NCBI RefSeq assembly: GCF_036417845.1
Contig: NC_089979.1
Span: 122,917,415 to 122,981,414, forward strand
DNA from: Apteryx mantelli
Taxonomy: Eukaryota; Chordata; Aves; Apterygiformes; Apterygidae
Length of the DNA: 64,000 bases
Direction: 5' to 3'
Below the pieces are notes generated by a model that saw only the letters and a list, made by a program, of their open reading frames with translations, was not told the origin of the DNA and ran no database searches. Each line of letters begins with the position of its first letter. Positions within the stretch are counted from its first letter, which is position 1. Shown here piece after piece: positions 13,101 through 26,389 of this stretch. A program made the position numbers and the translations under genes.

Positions 13101-15924
13101 AGGCTGAACTTAGGAAAAGCAACAAAAAGGCCGTTGCAATGATCAAGCCTCGAACTAAGCAAGGGAGACACCGGATATCAAGTAGCAGCTGCCATTAAAC
13201 ACAGATGGGTTTTAGCAAGTGTCTATAAATGGCTCCAACAGGTCCTTAGAGCAGGGTGAGAAGGCAACTGAAATGACAAGTCATATCTGATAACTACTGC
13301 CACATGCCATCAGAGGGGGTCACTGCTGCATACGCTGGGTGGTTCTCAACATCCAAAAAGGAGTGTTTGGTCCAAAACCCAGATCATTAATTGGTGTATA
13401 CTGGTATGCCTGAGCTAAGTCTTGCTCTACAGTGCAAGCTGATAGCAATGACTGGGCCAAATCATCGTCTTTTTGCAATCAGATTGAGGAATGACAGAAG
13501 AAAAAGCTCTGCTCAGTCTGAAGCAACAGAAATAGCAAAATCCTTAAGAAGGAAAAAAAGGCATCTTCTGGGGTGGTAGCAGTGAAAAGTAGAGATTTAG
13601 ACTCCTAAAACCAGCACTATCAGATTGAAACAAGGAGTTAAGGGAGCATGTAAGAGTTACCCATGCGGAAGGTCTACCTGCAGTTTTTGTACTTGAATAC
13701 ATGCAGAAGGTGATTTTATCCTGAACATATAGGCTGTGTGTTTCTATGCACAGACAGATATAAGCACACAGTGGGAAGGGTCTCTAGTGAAGGTGACCAG
13801 TGAGTAACCAAGGAATGAAATTCTCTCTTTCCATACAGCTCACTCACTGCACTAGGACTGTATTTATTGTCACACCAAATCACTTGGAGCATCTTTGTTA
13901 TGTTACCGCACAACAACAGGTCGCAGATTGCGTGAGGCTATCAAAGTCATCTCGCTAGATCAAAATTAACTTTCCCAAAGGCCGCACTTGCTGTTTCTAA
14001 GTGCCACCACTGGCAAAGCTGGTAAAAAGCTCTTTAGCAAAAGTCAGATCACTGCTCTAATTGGAATGGATACTAATCTTTTTCCTGCCAAGCTATCACA
14101 TATTGAATTTATCAGTACTTTCCTGTTCTTTTCCTGGATCATCATTACAGGCAGCCAAGGTGCAAGATATGAGATTGCCTCTCTTGTGTTTACTGCAGGC
14201 TTTGCTCTGGTCATGGTGAAATGGGGAAAGATGCCCATGGCACCACACCTCCATGAATATTGCATTTGATAAGAATTGATGCCATTTTACATACTTATGT
14301 ACACAAACATATTGATCGGTCACACATAAAGTGCAATCTAATGCAATGCTGTGGCAGACACTGCCCACTGAAGCGATTTGTGATTGTGTTAAATGATTCC
14401 TTTCCTGACAAAGTGAATAATTTCTAATCCATGTAGGCGCAGGCCATTAGCATGGTTTATCTTAAAGAGTGCTTCTCAGCTAGACCAAAAGGCAAACTAG
14501 AGATGTTGCTGCTCTACTTGAGGTCAGAGGAGTTTGGAGACAGCTAGCAGCAAAATCTGGGATTTAAAAATCTCTGGCTCCTCAGATACGGTACAGATTT
14601 TCAGGTAGTTTCATTTAGGATACTTGGAAGACTGGCCCATCCGTTTCTGGACCCTTCACGACAGATAGTGTGCTTTAAAAGCAAACCAAGGTACATATTG
14701 CATTTCCTTGCATACAATTTTATGAGTGCATGGGTGGCTGCCCAGGACTGAGGGCAATAGTTAGGAGGGGGTAGACTCAACCTTAATGCTCATTAAAATA
14801 CAGACTAAACTGAAATAGACTCCAAGCATGAGTCTAAAATTCTTAGCATAACTCTAAAACGCTTAGATAACTGCATTTTTTCCAGAGAGGGTGTTTCAGT
14901 TTTGTCTGGACTGCATGCTTTCAGGGCCAAAACAAACCTCGTGAAATTTCCCTGGTTAGGGGAAAAAGCACAGTGCAGTCAAACCCAGCCTGCTGTGCCT
15001 ATGGGCAGGGTCAGCTTTGGAGGAGCCCATTTAGAGATGTTCCACCTCAGGATCCCTCATTTTCAGACCCATTGGAAAAGGCTGGCCGTGTTTAAGACTG
15101 CCACCTCAGACCCCCCTGAGGGAAGGCGGACGGATGTGGTTGCACGCACCTGCCTCTGTAAAACACAGGAGCGCTTGATTTGCTACCCACACAAATTTGC
15201 TCTCTTGCTGCCAAGGAAGATAAGCCGTATGTGATGCCCTGCCTAAAGCACTAGACATCAATATATCTTGCTGGCTTGCACACCTCCTTGCAGGGCCCCA
15301 GGAATGGCTCCCAGCAGCCCGGGGCTGGCTCAATCGCACAGAGAAATCCTGCTGCTCGTGGCAAAGCTCTTGGGGGACAGAAGAGCTGGGGCTAGATGGG
15401 GTCTTTCACTGCAAGATATCAAAATCAGAGATGTTTTCTGCTCTGGTTTTGACACATGCTGCTCTGATGTGGAGCCAGGGGCATGACCGGCATCCTTCCT
15501 GGGAGATGCCCACGCCATACCTGTGCTCCCAGGGCATCAGCAGCACCAGGATTTGAGCACGTCAGCAGCTGTCACGCTAATTCTTTTCTCCTAAGACATC
15601 TTGCCAGGAATGCAGTTGATGTCTAATAGCACCCTGTCATCTCTTGTCTCTGTGATTTACGTCTTGCAAAACTCTGGCCAGTACCAGAGGAATGATGTGT
15701 GCACCCGCTATATGATGAAAAAGGGGGGTTTCCTCCGGGCAGCATGTGCGGCCTTCCCGGGCACGCCATTCACGCAGGTGATGCCTGCTCCGAGGTCATG
15801 GTGATGGCGCAGCTCCACAAGCAGCTCCCACTGGCTCCCTGCACCACGCTGCCGTCTCGGGGTCCAGGCAGCCGCAGCGCTGCTGAGGCCTGGCTCTGGG
15901 TGACCTCATCACTTGTTTTGGAGG

Positions 15925-16025
15925 TCTGGAGCAGGAGCTGGCAGATAAGCACATCATTATTGTCATTAATAATAAACATGACAGCCATTAATTTCGTTCT
16001 TTGAGTATGAAAGGGTTCGGCTTTC
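15925..16025. promoter_or_regulatory. candidate homeodomain-rich element
   Basis: A short segment contains CATTATTGTCATTAATAATA and then CCATTAATTTCG, giving several TAAT cores next to a TGACAG (MEIS/PREP-type) word. The flanks are ordinary. It is suggestive of an enhancer core only; no conservation data are available. Confidence 0.25.
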
Positions 16026-18160
16026 ACTAAGGTTTATTTTTCCCCTCAAATCTCTTGTATGTCTATATTCAGACCTCTCAAAATCAGTTCTTTCTATAAT
16101 GTAAATTGTTTTAATATATTAGAAGGGTTAAAAATGTTTTCTACCATCATGAACTGTGGGCTAATGTGCATTTATCTCCTGCTTCAGTATTCTGCTTCTG
16201 CATACTCTAGAAGGACATGATGTTCAGAGATTGGTAGCAGATGCAGATAATATTTTAAGTTTGTTAAAGAAAAGTATTTTTTTCTGTTTCTTTCCTATTT
16301 GTTTTGCGCATTTACCATTTCTAAAGATTTTTTTTTTTTTTAACCTATGTTACAAGAGGTTCTCAACACTTCTTTCCTTTTCCCGTGGAAATCTGGCACC
16401 TTAAAGGAGCACCAGCTGCCCAAGACGGTCCCTCCTGCAGTGGGCTTGTTGCCTGTGATGACTCTGCATCAACTGCCTGAACTAACCGTGCGCTACTGCT
16501 GGTAGCCTGATAGCCAGCTTTTCTGGGAATCAGGCCTTCAGTTTAAAAAATTGGATAAAAAATATCAGGTATTAATACCTAGCCCCACCACGGGCTGCAG
16601 GGTGTGTGTGTGGGGAGGAACAGGGAGGTCAGGGCACGGTGAGAAGTACCCAGAGCCTGCGCAGGCCAGCAGCTAGCTTGGCCACTGGAGCAGCTTGCAG
16701 CCTCAAACCTGCCTTTTCTGGGACCTCCTTCCAAAACTACAGGGCAGGGAAGGCTGCAGTTCAAGCTTGTTTTGTGATCGGGGTGTTGTCATTATTTGCT
16801 CTTACAGATAAAGCAGTGGAGCAAAAATTAATGAGAAAATATGAGGATGATGCAATCCGGCACGAAATCCCAGCTCAGCTGAAGCCGGCAGGGGTTTTGC
16901 TGCCTGCATAGCGAGAGTTCACATGACAGCAGGGAAATGAAAGATGAGGATGAGGCAGCAGTTAATGACTGAGCTGCTCTTCACTCCGATCTGTGAGCCA
17001 GCCAGTCCTTTCCTGGCTCTTTCTCTGCACCTATATCCTCTCATTGCAGCTGGAGGTACCATGCTTACAGACAGACAGACAAACCGCTATGACAGGGCTC
17101 TGCCAAAGGGTCCTGCAGCCCAGAGAAGAGTTTGTTTATAAAAAAGATTGCAATGCAATGCTAACTCAAATACCAGAAGGGATTTTTACCATCAGAGGCT
17201 GATTTTACACTTCTGGTCACCAGGCATAAGATAACAGGGGAAGAAGGGGAGGAAAGACTGCAAGGTAGATGTGCCTGGGACGAGACACCTCTCCATGGTC
17301 TGAGTGTTGATGTACCAGTAGATACCCATAGAGAATTTGCTCCCCCATCTGTTCCTCTGTAGATCACTTTAAAAATTAACTTACTGTATTCAGAAGAAAA
17401 TGTGATTGTTACAGTTAAGTGGCTGCAGTGCTAGAGATAGTTCTTCCTCCCCTCTCTCAAACTATATCAAAAAAGGCACAATTAATAATACATTAACTTA
17501 GCCAGGAACTAGTAGGAATAAGGAAAAGTTTTGTTACAAATACATTTTATTTTGTATAATAAACAGGATTTTTTTTCCTGGTCTATAGTATTGCAGAACA
17601 GATAATTCCTCTGTGCAGAGTATTTCACACTTTCCCAGTTTCAGACAGATTAGCACAAATTAAATTTTGTCTCAGCTCATCTGATCTCGGAAAACCCTCC
17701 TCCATTAAGTTATGCTGCATTCAGATAATTATTCTGTAAAAATATTCTTAAACTAATTGTGTGAATGGAGCAAAAATACAGTTACATCAGTTAGAAACTC
17801 TCTCCGTGTCCAGCAGAAAATGTTGAGCACAGTGAGCTTCCAGGGTGCTTTCATCAGTGAAGAGACTGGACATTTGACAAGGTCAATATTTATGCATAGT
17901 TCATATGTGAGGGTAAAATCATTAAAAACAAGGTAATACAAATACAAATAGGTAATAATGTTTTTAAAAGCTCAAAGGAGACTTATAAATCCATTAATTT
18001 TTCAGCAAGACTGAATCCATCAGAGCCCAGATCCTTCTTTCTAATAAATTCAGTTGTCAGACTCTGGGTCATTTACTGCAGATGCTGACAATGCTCTATC
18101 GTTATCCAGGTTAGTCTATGCTTTTGTTAGTATTTTCTTTCTATGTCTTTAAATTGACTG
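16026..18160. other. noncoding sequence, nothing recognised
   Basis: Ordinary AT-leaning sequence with T-rich runs near 16330 and 17571. No gene, and no repeat family I can name. Confidence 0.5.
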
Positions 18161-18164
18161 TACA

Positions 18165-18196
18165 ATAAAGCCTGCTGCTTGAGCAGCAGGCCTTAT
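18165..18196. repeat. 32-bp near-perfect palindrome overlapping AATAAA
   Basis: The arms are read outward from a 2-nt centre (TG at 18180-18181). Ten base pairs match perfectly (CCTGCTGCT plus a G-C pair), then one A-C mismatch, then four more pairs. The word AATAAA at 18164-18169 lies in the left arm, so the same stretch holds a polyadenylation-signal hexamer and a hairpin. No transcript end is otherwise supported. Confidence 0.7.
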
Positions 18197-18929
18197 ACCA
18201 ATCAAACCACTTAGTTATTACATTTTTCCATGGCTAAAAATAATAAATGGCTATGGTAGCATTTTGCTGTCTTCAGAGTGATCTGGGATCAGTTCTCTTC
18301 TAAGAAAAATAGTGCCTGAAATTAGATGCAAGCTCTGCCTTGTTACACTCCAGAGAGCAACGTAGCATAGCAGTGCTCTGGAGAGCCATTTTTTCAAATA
18401 GTTTCCTCATAAGTATTATATAGGTTTCTTGGGCAACAGGAAATGTGGAAACATCTTAGTAAAGTTATCAGTAAAGTTGGCCTTTGAGTGCAGAGTTCCC
18501 AGCTCTGTTTCACAGGATGTTTCCACCACCCCTGGGCCAGTTCTACATGAAGGTTCCCAGTAGCGCTTGTCCTAGCTGACTATATATTAAAACTTTCTCC
18601 AAAAGCCTTTTGGCAACATATATCTGGGTTTCTAACTTCTCTGGTGCTCAGTCCAGATGATATCACATAGCTACTGGTGGAAAAGTCACAAAAACATTAG
18701 AACTTTTGGTATCAACCCTTACCTTCCTTGGGTTTGCAATATAAGGGGCAGGGTGGTTTTCCAGATATTATAATAGATGATCAGCAGTCAGTAGCAGTCA
18801 GAACAACTTCTTATTTTCCAGGCTGTAAATAGGCAGAAGGTTGTTCTCATTTCCTTTTCTTTCTGCAATCACACCTCTGTGCCCTTGCATCAGCTACTGC
18901 ACTTCACATGACATTGTGCCTTAAGTCCG
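18197..18929. other. noncoding sequence, nothing recognised
   Basis: No exon, repeat family or strong regulatory cluster was seen. Confidence 0.5.
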
Positions 18930-19160
18930 GCTAGATGATTAAGCTGGTCCGGAACTTGGCAGTAAGTTTCTTCTGCTGTAAGCAAAGTTTGCACTAAAAA
19001 AAGCTGCACTGGCTCCCTGTTGCTTCTGAGTGGCTTATACAGTAAGAAACTTAACCTTCAGACATGCCTTGGCACCGATCTAGCTTAGGGATATCTGAAA
19101 GTTCAACCAGGGAAGGTACTTGGCATGGAGTCTTCATCCCACCCAAAGCAAAAACAAAGA
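18930..19160 (+). mobile_element. ancient L2/CR1-clade LINE remnant, ORF2 C-terminus
   Basis: Reading + strand codons at 19007-19021 gives HWLPV, the most conserved word in the C-terminal part of L2/Rex/CR1-type LINE ORF2 proteins. It is preceded by degraded sequence compatible with the usual Asn-Ala-Ala-Arg-Leu block. A stop follows within eight codons, so the copy is dead. The motif is short, so the family call is moderate; edges are approximate. Confidence 0.5.
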
Positions 19161-22100
19161 CAAGCTTTCAGTGGTAGCTCCTCAGGTCTAGGACTCAGCC
19201 CTCTCCGCAGCTTGTAATAACCTAAAGTAGTTACTCTCCAAAGATTTTTTTTTCACCTTATTCAATGTGGAGGAAGGAAAACAATATGGCTGCTGAGCTG
19301 ACAGGTTCTGACCCGAAGCGGCAACTCCATCTCTGGCTAGGAGCCTCTCATACAAACCATTACTTCTGGTATAAACAAACGATGTGTAGAAATAGCAGAT
19401 ATTATTTCTGCAAGAGATTCCAGAGAGGTGAAGGACACATCTATGGTGCAGCTACACGTTGCAGCAGGACAGGCTTTGAGTGCAAGTTTTCAGGATTTCC
19501 ATTCAATACCTTGGCTCCAGAACTGTCCTTACACCCTAATAAATGATACTTCACTTGGAAAACACAACTTTAAGCCTGACCTTGTAAGGCCCTGTCATTT
19601 TTTAGCCAAGACCCAGAGTGACCAACTTTCCCAGGTAAGAGTTTAAACAGTCCAGCCCTCTATGTTCTTCAGTTTCTTCCCTAGCAATGTTTTTCTTAGA
19701 TGTACTGGTGTGATGTGATTGCCATGTTGCAATTCATGGACTGAAAATCACTTCTTTACTAAGCCTCCTTTCCTATATCAAAAAAATGCACTGCCTATTA
19801 GTCTCAGTTTGACTGTTTGCAGTGTCTTCTTGCAAAATACACCACAATGGGCTTTGCAGTCCCCTGTCCCTTCAAACTTGTAGCTTAGAGCAGCCCTAAC
19901 TCAGGTAACCTCAACGAACAGCCATCCCTGCCCCATGCAGTCTTCCCCGCAGAAAAATTACAGCCTCAGTACAGCTCTTGCCCTGCGTTGTCTGATGGGT
20001 CTCGTCCCTCTCCAGCAGTCCTTGCTCCTCAAAGAGGGTCCCATGGACATAAAACCCATCTACAGGGATCCTGGCCCCCTCCTCGGTGCGGCTCCCAGCC
20101 CACCTCCTCCCAGGCCTTGAGCTTGTTCACCTCTTCGCCAGACGTTCAGGGTTTTTTTTGTTTGTTTGTTTGTTTTTTAAACAGAGTCCACATTTTCTGC
20201 AGAGAACACTTACACAGGCAAAGATATGTAAACAGTCAAAAAATTCCCCTCTAACAAGAAAGGGCAAGAGAAGAGAGAAAAAGGTTTTAGGGAAATATTT
20301 TCTGTAAATCCCAGTGGAATATTTCACTGCAGGCAACTACATTATGGGGCTTAATGCCACAGGGTAGTATGGAGTGTCAGTGAGTTTAATAAGAGTCCAG
20401 AAAAGGTTAGACCCTTATTTAAATGATGGGAACATTCAGAATGACAAGTTCCATTTTAATCACCGACTAATGTACTCTTCTAAGGTAAGCTCTCACACTT
20501 TAGGACTTACCTCCCAGTAGTTATCAGTTAATCTAGGAGAAAATGTCTTTGGTGGGAGGGGAGGATTATTCCATATTGCCTAGATTAAATATTCCACAGT
20601 TGCATCTAACACCTTGGACTGTGGTGCTGGCAAGTATTGGGAGGGAATGCAATGAACAGACCAGTTTTCCTTCCATTTTAGCAATTTTGGCAGCTACTCA
20701 CCAGCTGACCATTTTCCACAGCTCTTCCCTTATGTAGACAACATTTTCATCATCAGTAACTGTATGAAGATGCCTCTCACATGTTATACTCCCACTTACA
20801 TGGTAATAGAGTGTGAAGAATATTCAAGCAATAAATACCAAAATGCTATTTTAGGTATAGAATATATTTGAAACAAAAGTAGCTGGTATTCTTAAATGTA
20901 TATATAAATAATTGGCATTCCTCAGCTGTTTCTGAAAATGTATAGAGAATAATACTAATAAAAGCTATGTCAAATAAAGATGGAAGGGATAAAAATCCCT
21001 GTGAAATTTTAATATGAGAAATACAGAACATACTGTTCATACAGTGTAGTTTTTCCATTAAATATTTAAAATATACCTTCTATACTAAATCTGTATTTTA
21101 ACAAATATCTGTTCTGTTTATAAATTGGTAGCACATTTTATGAGCATTGCATACATCCAGTAGAAACTGCCTCAATAAAAAGAACTTAATCTTTACATAT
21201 TCATCCTCTTGATCAAACATTTCCATTTCATATCAAGATACATTTGTTTTTTTATAACAATTTATACATTTTCTACTTAGAGATAATGCAATTACAAATG
21301 TTTCTTGTAAATCTTTCTTACTTCCCTTCCATACCATTTCATTTAAATATCATTCTGATATTTACAATTGCTTCATTTTAATAAGAAAAGATGCTCACCA
21401 CCAATTATTTAATTGAATGCTGCTTCTCATCACACTATTCATGTCTTTCAAAATAATTTGTATTTTCTGTATTTTGAGCAGATATACGAAAACATCATTG
21501 TTATTTTGTCAAATAGCATTTCTGCAACATGCCACTATTTGGAGTAAGAGCTGATATGAGACTGGAAATCAGCAGTCCCATCAGCCCTACCGGGTCTGTG
21601 TTCTCTTTTACTAGGCAGAGTAAATACCTTACTCATGAAAGACCTCCAGCTGGGTTAAATCAGCACTTATTTGATGCCTGAGAACTGAGCTGAAAATATC
21701 TTAGTTTTGTAGGGGATCTTACATGTGCCTCTTTCTTTCGTATTCTCAAAACAGTGGACAAGTCCATAAGAAAGTCCTGCTGGGAAGGAATGCTGCTCAG
21801 CCGCACATTATCTCAGTAATGACATCCATGCAGTGCTCCCTTTTGTTCTTATTTACTTATTTATCTTTTTTACTTTTTCCATTTACATTTAATGAAAATC
21901 CAGATTATGTGAGGGGAACAAAAGGAGCTGAATAATGAATTAAAATAGGCTATAGGCAAACTGCATCTCTATAGTACAGCAACATCCTTCCACACAGTTT
22001 TGGCCTTTTTTTAAGGTGTGTTTCAGGTTATTCCCCATTTCTACATCATTAAAATACATATGAAATAGTAGTTGCAGAAGGCTATCTAGTGTGGGCTGGT

Positions 22101-22539
22101 ACAGGCAGAACTGGTGCCCCAATGCTCCTCAAAACACAAGTGCCAGAAGGAAATGTCAGGTTCGCATCTGATATAAAATATTGAAGTTGATTCAGTTATA
22201 CTGTCTTAGACCAATGGGATGTGCTCACACCTTAGTTCTGCCAAAACAATTGATAAAGTGTATTACCTTAACACTAAAATCTCCTGAACTGGGTGCTTAA
22301 CATTGCACAGTTTTCTGAGCTAGTGTTGTTGGTTCCTTTTTGGTGTGCAAATTAGGAAACATCTTTAATTACCTGACAATGTTGCTATCTTTTTCTATTG
22401 GACCCGTTCTTCATTAATTGCTACTCAAAATGCTGCTCCTCCTGCTCCTCCTCATCAATGCATGACTGTCTCATTTACTGTGCACAGTTCACACTCTGCT
22501 CTGAAGACAGAATTATTCATCTCTTCCTGGGCTTTGCTG
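19161..22539. other. noncoding sequence
   Basis: Nothing protein-coding was recognised. A (TTTG)n-like patch lies near 20152-20176. The 20.8-21.5 kb part is strongly AT-rich. Confidence 0.5.
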
Positions 22540-22619
22540 CAGCATGTGATATCAGTGTTTCACAAACATTTAACTCACTCCCACAGTGCTTCTGGTGGGC
22601 TGCATTAGTGGTAGAGATG

Positions 22620-22680
22620 GTTATACATAGAGAACAGAGACACAGAGAGTGTATGGCCAAACCTACCCACTAATTCAGGA
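22620..22680 (-). mobile_element. possible MIR-like SINE fragment
   Basis: The words AGAGACACAGAGAGTG, then GGCCAAACC, then ACTAATTCAGGA follow the order of the reverse complement of the MIR core (the segment usually seen as the 'cacagagag...gcccaaggtcacac' string). Similarity is short and diverged, so this is tentative. MIR elements are scarce but present in birds. Confidence 0.35.
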
Positions 22681-25559
22681 TGGAAGATTTGAAATACTTA
22701 AGGCTTATCATTTTATAGCACATCATATTTTCAGCAGCACTTCAGATGCTCAGAAAAGAGCTTCTATTGTTTTCAGACAGGACTGTGCATGCTAAATGCT
22801 CCTGGAAGCCCAATCCCAGGCTTTCAAGCTGGGTACCACAAAATGCAAATGATCTCTGAAAAGTTTGGCTCATGTGGCTTTCTAGGATCACAAAGGGATT
22901 TTGTGGCAGAAGAAAGGCTGGAGTGAGATGCCAGGAGGGGACCTGGCTTTCTCTGCCCACCATGCCCTGTCCTGTTTGCTACCCATGTTCCAGCTGATAC
23001 AACAAACAAGTTGCAGAGAACAGTTTAATTTGCTCCACTGCTCTGATTCAGTCCAGAAGCAAATTCAGGCTGCACACTCAATATAAACCCATCTGGCCAT
23101 CTTTTAGAGAATACAGTTGGCCATAACAGGCTATGGATGCACAACAGAGTCCATTTAAAACTGTTTGGGCAACTTTAGTTCTAACAGTTCTGAATGTTCT
23201 TGACATTTGGTTTGTCTTAAGATGGTAGCATTTGCACATAGTCTTCCAGATTGTTTTTTGAAGAAAGGTGATAAAAATGTAATCCCATTATTTAGCATCA
23301 AATAGCCATGTGATTCATCTGGGTTGGCTGAAATTTCTATATTCACAAGGGAAACCTCCCACACTTGAGCCAGCTGAGTACCTGAAAACAGTGTTAAGTG
23401 GACCAGCTTTAAGTGGTTTTGTGGACCAGCAGTAGAAGAGGATGAGAAAAATGAGGTTCTTGGTTGATGCATGTATCCAGGGAATGGCAGAAGTCACGGA
23501 TTTGGGAGTCCATTGCAGGGTCTGGATGCCCATCTGGTTTCCTTGGGGACCAGCAACAGGAGCAAAGCCACTGAAAGCAGAGGAGAAAGAAGCCATCTGT
23601 TCTTTACCCTGTGGCCTGTCACAATCCAGTCATTACAGGAAAGCATCAGGTTAAGCGCATCAACCACCAGTAGCTCCTGGGTGTGGGTACGTTCAGCTGC
23701 TCTGTGCACGTGCACTCCAGTCAGTGAGCTCCTGCAGAGTTGAGGGATTGCAGCCTCTTGTGTGAGGTTGGTCCCCGAGAGATTTTTAGCTGTTCACCAT
23801 GGACAAGGAGTTAACGAGCATATGCAACCCACAGTGCTTTTTTTGTATTCCTGTACTTAGGGCAAGTTTGGAATGGGGATGGTGAAAAGCATATCCTTGA
23901 CCCAAGGTCTTGGCTACAAGAGAATTCCCAGGCCCTACCAGAAAGCACAGATAGCACAGAGCTATCAAGTTCAACAGAGAGATACATGTCGTTGCCCAAC
24001 CTCATTCTGAGAAAAAAAATTAGTAGGCAGTGAACATCCGCTATAGAAAACTTTAATGGAAGTAGTTATCACTTTCTTGTGTTCTTAGAAACAGAAAGCA
24101 GTGTCTTATCACAGCAACTACCAAGCCTTTTCAGTAAATGGTAAAGTCTCCAAAGCCATCTATAATTAAAATCATCTCTGTAGTCCAAAATAGTCATTTC
24201 AAATAATAACATTTTCCAAGTATTTTTAAATGATTAAATAATGAAGCACAAGCAGAAATCTAGAAAGAGCAATCAGATAATCATTAATGACTTGATATGT
24301 AATCTTGAACCTGTGAACAGTTGACTGTACACTGTTCCATGGCGAGAGGCCAACACCTTCCAGGAGCATAGCCTTAAAGTTATAATTTAAATCCTTTTTA
24401 TCTGATATTTCATTTTTTACTTTTTTTTGTTACAAGTGGCTCTGTGACCAACAGTATGAAGGAAGTTGGATTTCCTATAGATTTGCATCTTTGGGTTTAG
24501 CTGTCAAGAAGATGTGACATAAGGCATGAACAGATGCTGACTTCCCTGTGTAAGGTACTTATAGGATCCCTTTTCCCTTCTTAGTCACCTATTTTCATGA
24601 AAATTTATAGAACCTATCTGTGAGACCTATATCAGATTTTGTTGGGAAAGGTCTGTAAGTTCGAAAGCTAGCAGAGAGGGCAAATTGACATGATATGGTC
24701 ATATAAGCTTTTCTTTTTTTTTAAGGAAGTGGAGCTGAGAAGGTGTATGTGTATATAATCACTGTATGTACCAGGGCAGATCTGCAGAAAGCGCATACAA
24801 GCAAAGCACAGCTGAAACTGTTGGAGCTATGCCAGTTGATATGAGTTGAAGATTTTGCCCGCATTATATATTCTAGCCTTTCATTTGTGTAGCATGTTGA
24901 GAGTCCAAATGGTTTGCGTTTCTTAAAGTAATACATCACTTGAAATAGATTTCCAGGATATAATTGCTGTAGCTAGTGCATGTATTTATTATCTTTGCAC
25001 GATAACTAACTCCAAAGCTTAATAGAATGGTATATCATTTTTTGCACAATAGTGGTGTCTTGTTAAATTATTCACAATAGTTATTTGACAGATACTAATA
25101 ACCATTATCTGGCATTCAAGAGAATGACAAAAATGACTATTTGTTACATTCTTCCATTAGCTAATATTCATAAAATGAATGTGATGTAAAATGACCTTCT
25201 GATGCACGGCTATCTAGGATGAGTTTAAATGTTTCATATTATTAACAGTGAAAACAGATATTGAAACTTGTTTACAAGTGTTCCCAGGCACCTAGGTAAG
25301 TAAACTTCAGTCCTAATCACTGATCTCTTGTTCTGGGTTAGAAAATGTCCCAGCTTGGAACATTTCACACTCCCGCACGCCTCTGCCTTTTGCTATGTGC
25401 CTGCCAGCCAACTCTCTGTTCTGTTAAAATGTTGGCAGTGGATTTGTGCTGTGACCCTCTGCACAAAGCTGAGATCCCTCAGGAGGTCTCACTTATCCCA
25501 GAAGTAAATTGATGTTGACATTTTTCTTCAGAGATGAAAACCTATTATATTAACATTCA
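22681..25559. other. noncoding sequence
   Basis: No gene was recognised. The open frames of 60-105 codons around 23.1-23.8 kb lie on both strands over the same bases and resemble no known family. AT content rises from about 24 kb. Confidence 0.5.
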
Positions 25560-25800
25560 TCGTGTTTCCCATCCCAGCCAATACCCCACCATGAAAACAT
25601 ACCATTCATAGACTTGATTCATATTGATAGAATGGGCTGCAGGTGGGATTTATTTTCCCATTGTCGATTCCCATTGAGCCAAGGGGTATTTACATGTGCT
25701 AATAGACATTAGCCATGCAAATCCCCAGTTCATCGATGGGAAAAAGGACTCTGAAAATTGTTAAATCTGATTTTCCAGAAGATTAAAAACAAGCCGCACT
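25560..25800. promoter_or_regulatory. candidate conserved enhancer block 3 (octamer)
   Basis: It contains the perfect POU octamer ATGCAAAT at 25715-25722 and, within about 20 bp upstream, GCTAATAGACATTAG with two TAAT-type cores. The CATCGATGGG word follows at 25731-25740. It contains no repeat or reading frame of interest. The clean, varied sequence is typical of conserved noncoding elements. Confidence 0.35.
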
Positions 25801-26245
25801 TAATCATATGCTCCTTTTTTGTTTTTAAGAATGTTACTCTGATTATTCAAATATAATGACCCAAATATATTCAGTTATGCAGAACAATGAAGGAAAATCA
25901 AGTGTCCTTGATTCCCTGACATGTTCCTATGGAAATAACTGATTAAATCTTTCAAAGCAATGTATTTTCTCATTTTCCATTTTAATCATCACATTATATA
26001 TCACTGCTGTTCAAATGCGGAAACAGAAGTTTAGTTTTAGATGCACGTCCAGCTTACTTGCTTGATTTAATTTTTTAAAACTCTACAAACAAGTTATCAG
26101 CTGATTCTATAACCTGAAACAATGGGCTTTTACTCTAATTGGCAAACAGGAGCTCAGATCCCGCCAAAGAATAACTGTTCCATGCTTCATTGCCAGCATA
26201 ACCCATTCAAGGCCCAGCAGCCATGCTTTCAGCTGTAAGATGAGA
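25801..26245. promoter_or_regulatory. candidate conserved enhancer block 4 (SOX/homeodomain)
   Basis: It contains ACAATGG at 26119-26125 (SOX type) and TAATTGG at 26136-26142 (homeodomain), 17 bp apart, plus several ATTCAAATA and GATTAA words upstream. It may form one enhancer with block 3. It ends before a short 26-bp direct duplication and the CR1 fossil. Confidence 0.33.
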
Positions 26246-26256
26246 ATTCATCGACT

Positions 26257-26306
26257 GGAAATGAACAAGGTAGAGAAACTAGGCAAATGAACAAGGTAGA
26301 GGAACT
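26257..26306 (+). repeat. two-copy 26-bp direct duplication
   Basis: The phrase AAATGAACAAGGTAGAG occurs twice, starting about 26 bp apart, with one A/G difference after it. It is a local duplication at the left edge of the CR1 remnant. Confidence 0.8.
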
Positions 26307-26389
26307 GGTTGGTTCCAACTGGTCAGAAGATGGCTAGGAACTACCACCAACATGATGAAACTTCCATAAGATGAACACAAAGCTGGTTT

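Larger units (their letters stand above)
6076..15924. other. long noncoding stretch
   Basis: About 10 kb without a supportable gene. Single-base runs are noted separately at 8363 and 10116. The open frames, the longest about 164 codons on the minus strand near 11.5-12.0 kb, have no recognisable domain, no promoter context and overlap other frames. Sequence at 13.09-13.25 kb has the texture of an old interspersed repeat, but I could not name a family. Confidence 0.5.

Noticed and set aside
13090-13250. Resemblance to an interspersed repeat (AAGGCCGTTGCAATGATCAAGCC)
   Set aside because: The wording is reminiscent of old repeat sequence, but I could not extend the similarity or name a family.
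16795-16860. Possible second MIR-like core (CTTACAGATAAAGCAGTGGAGC)
   Set aside because: Only a loose match to the MIR 'acagatgaggaaactgagg' stretch, with no continuation on the expected side.
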